Of a DNA stretch of 64,000 nt, positions 57,510-64,000 are shown piece after piece. Source of the DNA: Vreelandella halophila (lineage in GTDB: Bacteria; Pseudomonadota; Gammaproteobacteria; Pseudomonadales; Oleiphilaceae). A program made the translations under genes and the position numbers. The stretch lies in contig NZ_JACHUZ010000013.1 in NCBI RefSeq assembly GCF_019903425.1, positions 376,087 through 440,086 of the forward strand, written 5' to 3'. Numbering within the stretch: the stretch's first letter is position 1; each line of letters begins with the position of its first letter. The notes beneath the pieces are model-generated. The model made no database searches. It saw only the letters and a list, made by a program, of their open reading frames with translations, and was not told the origin of the DNA.

Positions 57510-58343
57510 TCAGAATACGTAGATTGCCCCAACACCCACTTCCGCTTCGTAATCGCTGCGCGCAATTGGGCTATCCCTGACATCGCTACTAAAGTGCTCG
57601 TATAGGGCCTCGCCAAAAACCTGCCAGTTGTCGCTCATAAAATAACGGAAGGTATAGTTCAACCCGATGGAGCGAAAGCCACCGCCGAGATCGGTTTCAT
57701 CCAGCCCGGAATTAGCTGATTGTTCTGAGTTAATACCAAAATCTCGATTCGCATAATCGCTGTCGTGAAAAACCAGAACAACACCCAGCTCCGAGCCCGT
57801 ACCATCTGTTTGATCACCGAAACGACGCCCAACCCCAAAAATACCAAGGCTCCCGTCTTCGCTGGCAATAAGTCGTCCATCCAGCCAATAACGCCAGTCC
57901 GAAGCGAATGCACGACGCGCCTGCAGAACGAGTTCAGTGCTCCCGTCGACATCACCAAGACCATCCAAACGGCCGTCCTCGGAATCACTCTCTTCACGGC
58001 CCTCTTCGAAGGGGAAAGCCACAGCCGCGTCAAAAAACCAGGTTTGAGATCGAAGTCCCCGCCAGCCGAGCGCCGTCCCCGCCCAATAGTAGATATCATC
58101 TCCGTTTCGCCACTGCACTGCCCCAGCAGGATCGACCTCAAGTTCAAATTCATCGGATCCTTCGTAGGCAGACTCGTATTCAATACCCAGGCCAAGCCCT
58201 ACTCCCCAGCCATCTTCGCCTCTGGTGAAGTCATCGACCGAGGGTAATGGCACCAAAGCTGTCTGTGACTCTTCTCCAATTGCGGTTTGAAGGAAAATCC
58301 CGTTTACAAATATAACCAACGTTAAACCTATGAACTTTTTCAT
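57510..58343 (-). CDS. MipA/OmpV-family outer-membrane protein
   Basis: Exported beta-barrel protein of about 277 residues with a signal peptide (KKFIGLTLVIFVNGIFLQTA), family-like strands GWGVGLGLGIEYESAYEGSD and YWAGTALGWRGLRSQTWFFD, and a terminal YEAEVGVGAIYVF with C-terminal Phe. MipA/OmpV proteins are linked to MltA scaffolding or osmotic response; the role here is unknown. Start is ATG 58343 or a GTG three codons earlier. It is reversed relative to the cassette direction and has lower GC than its neighbours. Confidence 0.75.
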   Translation of the reverse strand: MKKFIGLTLVIFVNGIFLQTAIGEESQTALVPLPSVDDFTRGEDGWGVGLGLGIEYESAYEGSDEFELEVDPAGAVQWRNGDDIYYWAGTALGWRGLRSQTWFFDAAVAFPFEEGREESDSEDGRLDGLGDVDGSTELVLQARRAFASDWRYWLDGRLIASEDGSLGIFGVGRRFGDQTDGTGSELGVVLVFHDSDYANRDFGINSEQSANSGLDETDLGGGFRSIGLNYTFRYFMSDNWQVFGEALYEHFSSDVRDSPIARSDYEAEVGVGAIYVF

Positions 58344-58513
58344 TTCGGTCACGCTCTAGTTTGGGCACACAGACAATTTTACGCTTTTTCGTGCACCTGA
58401 ATGTTCGCTAATGCACAAGCGCCTGTAAAAATTCAGGAATATTAACGCAAACAGTAGAGTGAGCTCTGACCATCGTGAGTCAGATTCCGCTTGCCGGGTC
58501 GAGGTATGGAACC

Positions 58514-59440
58514 TCAGTAGATGGCCGTTTTCCGACCGTCCCCTTCGACGGTCCAGCCGCGATACATTCCCTTGCAGTTGAAGGGCATCGTTATGGCACC
58601 GTTGCAGTCCAGCGCGATGATGCCTCCGGTTCCGCTCAAGGCCGTCAGTTCGGTCGTGATCACGTCCGCGGCGGCGTGCTCCAGTGAGACACCGGTGAGC
58701 CGCATGCGTGCCTCGATTTCATGTGCAACACACAGGCGCAGGAAGGCTTCGCCATCGCCGGTTGCCGATACCGCACAGGTGGCGTCATCGGCATAGGTGC
58801 CGGCGCCGATTACCGGGCTGTCGCCTACGCGGCCGGAGCGCTTCGCCGTCATGCCGCCGGTGGAGGTCGCCGCCGCAAGATGACCGTTGCGATCGCATGC
58901 CACGGCACCGACGGTACCGTGACGGCGTGCGGGATCGTCGTCGAGCGTCCCTTCCGCATGCATCTTCAGCGTGTCCTGCAGTGATTCCCACCGTTCCTGT
59001 GTGAAGAAGTAATCCTTGTCTTCGAAATCGAGCCCGGCGGTGCGCGCGACGGCAAGTGCGCCCTCTCCAATCATGAAAACGTGATCGGTGTTCTCGAGAA
59101 CGCTGCGAGCGGCCAGGATGGGGTTCTTCGGCCCGAAGATTCCGGCGACGGCACCCGCCCGGCGATTACTGCCGTCCATCAGGGAGGCATCCATTTCCTG
59201 CTGCTTATCGCGCGTGAAGACGGCGCCGCGCCCCGCATTGAAAAGCGAGTCGTCTTCCAGGGCGCAAACCGCCTGGGTCACGGCGTCGAGCGCAGAGCCA
59301 TCCGTGTCGAGTACCGCTTCACCCGCGCTCAAGGCTCGGTCCAGCGCGGCGTGATACTCGGCCTCACGCTCCGGCGTCATGCAATCGCGATGCAAAACGC
59401 CCGCGCCGCCGTGAACTGCGAGACTAAAGCCGCGAATCAT
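58514..59440 (-). CDS. iaaA: Isoaspartyl aminopeptidase/L-asparaginase (plant-type, Ntn hydrolase)
   Basis: Self-cleaving Ntn-hydrolase of about 308 residues that removes beta-linked aspartyl residues. Family marks: SLAVHGGAGVL at the N-terminus, SLFNAGRGAVFT, the autocleavage/nucleophile Thr in ARRHGTVGAVACD (Thr about 176), ATSTGGMTAKRSGRVGDSPVIGAGTYAD. ATG 59440 fits a GGAG 7 bases upstream. Cyanophycinase releases beta-Asp-Arg dipeptides, which this enzyme can split to Asp and Arg; the divergent cphB-cphA next door supports that role. Confidence 0.87.
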   Translation of the reverse strand: MIRGFSLAVHGGAGVLHRDCMTPEREAEYHAALDRALSAGEAVLDTDGSALDAVTQAVCALEDDSLFNAGRGAVFTRDKQQEMDASLMDGSNRRAGAVAGIFGPKNPILAARSVLENTDHVFMIGEGALAVARTAGLDFEDKDYFFTQERWESLQDTLKMHAEGTLDDDPARRHGTVGAVACDRNGHLAAATSTGGMTAKRSGRVGDSPVIGAGTYADDATCAVSATGDGEAFLRLCVAHEIEARMRLTGVSLEHAAADVITTELTALSGTGGIIALDCNGAITMPFNCKGMYRGWTVEGDGRKTAIY

Positions 59441-59536
59441 GCTCATTCTCCAGAAGGTTACGTCATCAGCCAATGGGTCGGATATTACATGTATACTACC
59501 GTAGACAATTCAATTGTGGGGGTCGAAGTGCCGTCA

Positions 59537-60397
59537 ATGAACATACCCGCCAAAATGACCCCCAGAGGACCGCTTGTCGCAATCGGCGGCGCGGAGGACA
59601 GGACGTCCGAGTCGGAAATACTGCGCCGTGTCCTGTTGTTGTCGAAAAAGGAGGCGCCGATCGTCGGTGTCATCACGACGGCAAGCGGCGTTCCCGACGA
59701 TGTATTCGGTCAGTATCGCGAGGTGTTTTCGAGCCTGGGGGCGTCGGACGTACTGGACATCCGGATCCGCGAACGCAGCGACGCGGCGTCGGACCAATTC
59801 GTTGAAATGATCCGGAACTCGGACATTATTTTCCTCTCCGGCGGCGACCAGATGCGGCTAACGTATGTTCTCGGCGGTTCTCCCGCTATGGAGACGATTC
59901 GTGCGCTGCACCAATCGGGCACGGTGATCGCGGGGACGAGCGCGGGGGCGGCCTGTCAGTCCCAGACGATGGTCTATGGCGGTCCGGCTGACGATTCCCT
60001 GCGCAAGGGCGCGGTGCAGATGACTGCCGGCTTCGGCCTGGTTGACGGCGTCATCATCGATACCCACTTCCTTGAGCGTGGACGCTTTTCAAGATTGATG
60101 GAAGTGGGCGCCACCAACCCCGAATACCTGGGCGTCGGCCTGGGTGAGGATGCGGCTGTTCTGTTCGAGGGTGATGTCATGCGGGCTTTCGGGCCCGGTC
60201 ATGTCATCATCGTTGACAGTTCCCAGATATCAGGCTCGAACGTGTCCGATCTTTCGGACGGGGAAGCTGTCACCGTACACAATGTCATCATGCATGCGCT
60301 GGTCGATGGTTATGGATTTGACCTGACGGATCGGCGGGTCCTGGGACCAGAAGAACTCAGGGCGGAAGGGCTGGAGCACTGGATTGCGAATTCTTGA
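59537..60397 (+). CDS. cphB: Cyanophycinase
   Basis: Serine-type exopeptidase degrading cyanophycin to beta-Asp-Arg dipeptides. The 286-residue protein shows LVAIGGAEDRTSES, FLSGGDQMRLTYVLGG and the nucleophile Ser in AGTSAGAACQS (Ser 135), followed by GFGLVDGVIIDTHFLERGR, GVGLGEDAAV. Size matches known CphB (about 270-300). The start is uncertain: ATG 59537 gives a family-like N-terminus but lacks a close ribosome site; GTG 59528, with GGGGGTC nearby, is possible. It overlaps the cphA start by 14 bases. Confidence 0.88.
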   Translation: MNIPAKMTPRGPLVAIGGAEDRTSESEILRRVLLLSKKEAPIVGVITTASGVPDDVFGQYREVFSSLGASDVLDIRIRERSDAASDQFVEMIRNSDIIFLSGGDQMRLTYVLGGSPAMETIRALHQSGTVIAGTSAGAACQSQTMVYGGPADDSLRKGAVQMTAGFGLVDGVIIDTHFLERGRFSRLMEVGATNPEYLGVGLGEDAAVLFEGDVMRAFGPGHVIIVDSSQISGSNVSDLSDGEAVTVHNVIMHALVDGYGFDLTDRRVLGPEELRAEGLEHWIANS

Positions 60398-63014
60398 ACA
60401 CCGCGCTTTGCGTGGGCCGAATTACTATAGCCGCTACAAGACCATCTACATGCGGCTCGCCATCGACGAACTGGAAGAGCGCCCGAGCGACCAGGTTCCG
60501 GGGATAGCGGATAAGCTTGAGAAGCTGATCCCCAGCATTCACGAGCACCGTTGCTCGGTCGGGGAACCGGGTGGCTTTCTGCAGCGGCTCAGAGATGGTA
60601 CCTGGGCCGGGCATCTGGTCGAGCATCTCGCGATCGAGTTGCAGAACCTGGTTGGCTTTTCGGTCGGATACGGAAAAGCCATCGACAGCTATGAGACTGG
60701 TATCTACAACGTGGTCTATCGCTACCGGGACGAAGCCACAGGCCTCGCCGCGGGTGTGGCTGCGGTGGAAATCGCGCAGAAGTTATACGATAGCGAGGAC
60801 GTGGACCTCGGTCCCTATATCGATCATCTAAAAGAAGTTCGCGACGCCAATGCGCTCGGACCCTCCACCGGGTCGATCGTCAATGCCGCCAGGGCCCGGA
60901 ACATCCCGGCCTATAATCTTACCGAAGGCACCAGCTACACGCAGCTTGGCCATGGCGTCAAACAACGGCGGTTTCAGGCGACGGTGACGGATTCGTCCGG
61001 GATCATCGGCTATTCCATCGCCGACTCCAAGGAATGGACCAAGCAGATACTGGATGATGCCGGGATTCCGGTGCCGCGCGGACAAGCCTGTTATTCCTTC
61101 GAGGATGCGCAAAGCGCGGCGGATTGGCTCGGCTGGCCGGTCGTAACCAAACCGCTGTCGGGCAATCATGGACGCGGCGTGACCACCAACATCACCTCTG
61201 TCGAAGACCTGAAAGCCGGATATGAAGCGGCCTATGCGCATCACGAAACCGTGCTTGTGGAACGTTACATCAAGGGCGAGGACCACCGAATTCTGGTGAT
61301 CGGCGGCAAACTCCTGGCCGCGGCACGCCGTCGGGCCGCTCATGTGATGGGCGATGGAACGAACACGATTCAGCAACTCATCGATACAGAGAACGCCGAT
61401 CCGCGCCGTGGCGTGGGTCATGAAAACCTGCTGACCCAGATTCATGTGGACGCACAGACCCACCGGATGCTGGAGCAGGCAGGCTTTACGTTGGATACCG
61501 TGCTGCCGGAAGGCGAGATCGCGTACCTGAAATCGACCGCCAATCTCTCGACCGGCGGTACCGCAACGGATTTGACCGACGAGGTGCACCCGGAGGTGCG
61601 ATTCACGATGGAACGGGTTGCCCGACTTGTCGGGCTCGACGTGATCGGCATCGACCTTCTGGCCGAAAACCTGTCCGTACCGCTGGATCAACAGTCAGCC
61701 GGTATCGTCGAAGTCAATGCCGGACCGGGTTTCCGCATGCATATGTCGCCGACCCATGGCACGCCGCGTCCCGTGGGCGAGCATGTGGTGGATATGCTCT
61801 TCCCCGACCCGACGAACAACGGCCGAATTCCGATAAGCGCGATTACCGGTACCAACGGTAAGACAACAACGACGCGCCTGACGACGCATATTCTTCGTCA
61901 GGCAGGGCATTCCGTCGGCATGGGGTGTACCGGTACGGTCGAGATCGACAACCATATCATCCTGCGTGGCGACTATTCCGGCCCCGCCGCGGCACAGGCC
62001 GTGCTTCGAGAACCGACGGTCGAGCACGCCGTGCTTGAAGTCGCGCGCGGTGGGATCATGCGTCGCGGGCTGGGTTTTGACGAATGCGATGTCGGCGTCC
62101 TGTTGAACATCGCCTCCGATCATCTGGGCGAACACGATATCCATACGCTGGATGAACTCGCCCGCTGCAAGACCGTCGTCGTCGATTCGGTGAAGAAGGA
62201 AGGCGGGTATTGCGTTCTCAACGCCGACGACCCCTTAGTGATGGAGCATGGCACCTATTGGGCGCGTGGTGAAATCATATACTTCACGATGAATCCCGAT
62301 AATCCGGCGCTGGCCGAGCACCTCAGTGACCACCGCATGGTGCTGTCGGTGAAGAACGGGAAGATCGTTCTGCTCAAAGGCAAGGTCACCGTCGAAATCG
62401 TCGACATCAACGATGTGCCGATCGCATTCGAAGGCCATGCGCCTTTCAACATAAAGAACGCGATGGCCGCGGCCGCAGCCGCCATCAGCCACGGGGTTGA
62501 AATCGACGACGTTCGGGCGGGGCTTTCGACCTTCCATCCGACACCGGCGCAGATGCCGGGCCGCACGAACTATTTCGAGGCGGATGGTGTGAAATGCCTG
62601 ATCGACTACGGTCACAACGTCCCGGCCCTGGAGGCGCTTGAACCCCTGGTCAACGGGCTGGCCACCAAGCGCAGGATCGGTGTCGCCTCAGCCCCCGGCA
62701 ACCGGCGGGACGAGGATCTCCGGGCCCTGGGCGGGCAGCTCGCCAGTCTGTGCGATCTTCTCTATGTGTATGAGACGGATTCCCGTGGGCGCAAGACCGG
62801 TGAGGCGGCGAAGCTCATTCACCTCGGCGCCACGCATGCCGATCCGTCCCTTCAGGCCGAAACGATCATGAGTGAACAGGAGGCAGTGGCAAAGGCCATC
62901 GGGGAGGCGAATGAGGGGGATTTTCTACTGCTTTTCGTCGATGACATCCAAGGCACGACGGAACGTCTCAAGGGGCGGAGCTTCCCGACACAGGCTGATA
63001 TTGCCAAAGGTTGA
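60384..63014 (+). CDS. cphA: Cyanophycin synthetase
   Basis: Polymerises aspartate and arginine into cyanophycin (multi-L-arginyl-poly-L-aspartate), a nitrogen and carbon store. The 876-residue length is typical. Order: N-terminal domain starting RILEHRALRGPNYYS, an ATP-grasp domain (about 220-480; WPVVTKPLSGNHGRGVTTNI, VEVNAGPGFRMH), and a Mur-ligase-like domain with the P-loop ITGTNGKTTTTRLTTH (about 486-501), ILRGDYSGPAAAQ and TFHPTPAQMPGRTNYFE. The start is TTG at 60384, with GGAG upstream, giving the family-conserved N-terminus. Overlap with cphB implies coupled translation. Confidence 0.94.
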   Translation: MRILEHRALRGPNYYSRYKTIYMRLAIDELEERPSDQVPGIADKLEKLIPSIHEHRCSVGEPGGFLQRLRDGTWAGHLVEHLAIELQNLVGFSVGYGKAIDSYETGIYNVVYRYRDEATGLAAGVAAVEIAQKLYDSEDVDLGPYIDHLKEVRDANALGPSTGSIVNAARARNIPAYNLTEGTSYTQLGHGVKQRRFQATVTDSSGIIGYSIADSKEWTKQILDDAGIPVPRGQACYSFEDAQSAADWLGWPVVTKPLSGNHGRGVTTNITSVEDLKAGYEAAYAHHETVLVERYIKGEDHRILVIGGKLLAAARRRAAHVMGDGTNTIQQLIDTENADPRRGVGHENLLTQIHVDAQTHRMLEQAGFTLDTVLPEGEIAYLKSTANLSTGGTATDLTDEVHPEVRFTMERVARLVGLDVIGIDLLAENLSVPLDQQSAGIVEVNAGPGFRMHMSPTHGTPRPVGEHVVDMLFPDPTNNGRIPISAITGTNGKTTTTRLTTHILRQAGHSVGMGCTGTVEIDNHIILRGDYSGPAAAQAVLREPTVEHAVLEVARGGIMRRGLGFDECDVGVLLNIASDHLGEHDIHTLDELARCKTVVVDSVKKEGGYCVLNADDPLVMEHGTYWARGEIIYFTMNPDNPALAEHLSDHRMVLSVKNGKIVLLKGKVTVEIVDINDVPIAFEGHAPFNIKNAMAAAAAAISHGVEIDDVRAGLSTFHPTPAQMPGRTNYFEADGVKCLIDYGHNVPALEALEPLVNGLATKRRIGVASAPGNRRDEDLRALGGQLASLCDLLYVYETDSRGRKTGEAAKLIHLGATHADPSLQAETIMSEQEAVAKAIGEANEGDFLLLFVDDIQGTTERLKGRSFPTQADIAKG

Positions 63015-63065
63015 AACCGACGGTTCTCAGCCTGACCCCACCAACCCCGATAGAAGCTTACTGCC

Positions 63066-63143
63066 AGCTAACGCCCGGCTCACGCGCCGGTTTGGAGCCG
63101 CGAAGCGGCGAAAAATCGCTCGCTGTGCAGTCGATTGTTAAAT
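63066..63143 (+). other. attC-like recombination site 2
   Basis: AGCTAAC (63066-63072) and GTTAAAT (63137-63143) frame a 78-base imperfect dyad. It contains the CGCGCCGGTTTGGAGCCGCG block shared with site 1 and the GCCGCGAAGCGGC hairpin that is typical of attC loops. CTCACGC and GCTGTGCAG could form the L pair with two extra-helical bases. It lies 51 bases after the cphA stop, in the same direction, as attC sites do. Confidence 0.72.
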
Positions 63144-63197
63144 CCTTTAGCGTACGGTATTCTGATCATGAACAACATCCTGTACAGGAGAAGCCTT

Positions 63198-63449
63198 ATG
63201 GATGCCATCAGCTACACAGCGGCTAGAACCAATCTAGCAAAAACCATGGAGCAGGTCTGTGAGGACCATTCCCCTGTGATCATCACCCGGAGCAAGTCGC
63301 AGTCCGTGGTAATGATCTCCCTTGAGGACTACGAGGCGCTGCAAGAAACTGCATACCTTCTACGCGCACCCAAAAACGCCCGGCGTTTGATGGAATCCGT
63401 TGCCGAGCTGGAACAAGAAGGTGGTCAGGAAAAGGAACTTCTTGAATGA
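63198..63449 (+). CDS. yefM: YefM-like antitoxin
   Basis: Antitoxin of 83 residues, the length of Escherichia coli YefM, with matching blocks MDAISYTAARTNLAKTM, EDHSPVIITRSKSQSVVMIS and ETAYLLRAPKNARRLMESV. The N-terminus dimerises and binds DNA; the C-terminus wraps the toxin. AGGAG lies 7 bases before ATG 63198. It overlaps yoeB by 4 bases. An intact pair next to an attC-like site is typical of toxin-antitoxin cassettes. Confidence 0.93.
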   Translation: MDAISYTAARTNLAKTMEQVCEDHSPVIITRSKSQSVVMISLEDYEALQETAYLLRAPKNARRLMESVAELEQEGGQEKELLE

Positions 63450-63700
63450 AACTCATCTTCTCCGAGAACGCCTGGGAAGACTATCTATACTGGCAAAAAA
63501 CCGACAAAAAGATCCTTAACCGAATCAATAAGCTGATCAAAGAGACCAAGCGAGAGCCGTTCGAAGGTGTTGGTAAACCGGAGCCCCTCAAGCACAGCCT
63601 CGCCGGTTACTGGTCTCGCCGAATCAATGAGGAACACCGAATGGTGTACAAGGTCACGGATGACGCCTTAGTTATTGCCCAGGTTCGATATCACTACTGA
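63446..63700 (+). CDS. yoeB: YoeB-like mRNA interferase toxin
   Basis: Ribosome-dependent RNase of 84 residues, collinear with Escherichia coli YoeB, including catalytic Glu46, Arg65 and the C-terminal His83-Tyr84 (VRYHY end). Blocks DYLYWQKTDKKILNRINKLI and PFEGVGKPEPLKHSLAGYWS match. The stop codon abuts the ATTTAAC core at 63700-63706. Expected to be neutralised by YefM; no missing residue suggests inactivation. Confidence 0.94.
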   Translation: MKLIFSENAWEDYLYWQKTDKKILNRINKLIKETKREPFEGVGKPEPLKHSLAGYWSRRINEEHRMVYKVTDDALVIAQVRYHY

Positions 63701-63720
63701 TTTAACGCTGAGTTACGCCT
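63700..63720 (+). other. Truncated attC-like core after yoeB
   Basis: ATTTAAC (63700-63706) is the exact reverse complement of GTTAAAT at 63137-63143 and is followed by GCTGAG, like the TAACGC(T/C) start of sites 1 and 2. No matching right half follows; a reverse-strand gene begins its stop codon at 63724. Confidence 0.5.
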
Positions 63721-63723
63721 TCC

Positions 63724-64000
63724 TTAATCGAGTTCACTGAAAACCTCTGGATGCTGCTCGGCTATCCGCAACAAGGCCAGCGCCGGACCTTGTGGTTCCC
63801 TTCGGCCCTGCTCCCAATCCTGTAAGGTACGCACGCTCACCCCCATCAGCGCGGCGAATGCCGACTGTGAGAGATTAAGCTTGAGTCTGATCTCCTGCGG
63901 GGAGGAGGGCTCGGAAAGCTGACGCGTCGTAAGTTCGACGTTGCCCTTTTTGAACTCTTTTATCTCGTTCAGGATCGCCTCCGCTATCTGCCTCAGAGCT
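63724..64000 (-). CDS. Helix-turn-helix antitoxin-like regulator, 5' end outside the window
   Basis: A partial reverse-strand reading frame of at least 91 codons, ending at TAA (63724-63726). It reads IAEAILNEIKEFKKGNVEL, then IRLKLNLSQSAFAALMGVSV and RTLQDWEQGRREPQGPALAL, ending EQHPEVFSELD. This is a C-terminal Xre-type helix-turn-helix of the kind found in HigA/NadS-like antitoxins, which usually follow a toxin gene upstream. The start and any partner lie beyond position 64000. Confidence 0.78.
   Translation of the reverse strand, partial: ALRQIAEAILNEIKEFKKGNVELTTRQLSEPSSPQEIRLKLNLSQSAFAALMGVSVRTLQDWEQGRREPQGPALALLRIAEQHPEVFSELD

Larger units (their letters stand above)
57484..63137 (+). 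mobile_element. Putative 5.6-kb integron gene cassette with cyanophycin genes
   Basis: The unit runs from the TT of GTTAGCT (57483-57489) to the G of the next GTTAAAT (63137-63143) and includes attC-like site 2. Its two ends, GTTAGCT and AGCTAAC (63066-63072), are exact reverse complements, the expected sign of one circularisable cassette. It contains an OmpV-like gene, iaaA, cphB and cphA. No integrase lies in the window, so this could be a chromosomal array or an integrase-less cluster. Very large for a cassette. Confidence 0.6.

Overview
The window reads as chromosome from a halophilic or halotolerant gammaproteobacterium. Supporting this are a glycine betaine methyltransferase, a complete choline-to-betaine operon (betI-betB-betA) with its own transporter, BaeS/BaeR, ArfB, YcgN-type and NfsA-type proteins, Mqo, and generally high GC. 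An Ectothiorhodospiraceae- or Halomonadaceae-like genome is plausible, but this is inferred from gene content only. I see no rRNA, tRNA or CRISPR array.

Layout. 0-3.2 kb: sarcosine/dimethylglycine methyltransferase with a strong terminator, the first copy of a large palindromic repeat, and a reverse-strand SprT-like/fetA/fetB operon. 3.3-7 kb: DUF523/DUF1722 protein, Sel1-repeat lipoprotein, acyl-CoA ligase. 7-13.8 kb: betI, betB, betA, a short divergent BCCT-type transporter and a flavin monooxygenase, all reverse strand. 13.9-20.3 kb: Castor/Pollux-type channel, AbgT transporter, gamma-glutamylcyclotransferase-like protein, chemoreceptor, DUF6164. 20.4-24.4 kb: membrane-anchored PLP aminotransferase, Mpo1-like protein, phosphatidylserine decarboxylase and a PEMT-type methyltransferase, a likely lipid head-group neighbourhood. 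24.4-34.8 kb: TatD, DUF2288 flanked by two more palindromic repeats, acnA, MAPEG, an EAL signalling protein, M20 peptidase, YcgN, a solute-binding protein. 35-41.4 kb: porin-like protein, TonB receptor with PepSY partner behind a Fur-like box, methyltransferase, diguanylate cyclase. 41.4-51 kb: nitroreductase, SDR/LysR pair, alpha/beta hydrolase followed by a PDZ remnant, EF-hand protein, baeRS, a second 7TMR-DISM protein (GGDEF), DedA. 51.2-56.4 kb: a DUF748 gene broken by a 98-bp tandem duplication, arfB, aldo/keto reductase, mqo.

56.5-64 kb is an accessory island with integron-cassette architecture. Two attC-like sites in the same orientation (about 57429-57489 and 63066-63143) bracket 5.6 kb carrying an OmpV/MipA-like protein, isoaspartyl aminopeptidase, cyanophycinase and cyanophycin synthetase, so storage-polymer synthesis and breakdown sit together. 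The core at the left site is the exact reverse complement of the core at the right site, as expected for one cassette. The next unit, a yefM-yoeB toxin-antitoxin pair, is likewise bounded by GTTAAAT and ATTTAAC. No integrase is visible. Other main observations are the three palindromic elements with a fixed 54-nt core and compensatory changes, and an operator-like sequence shared by betI and the porin-like gene.
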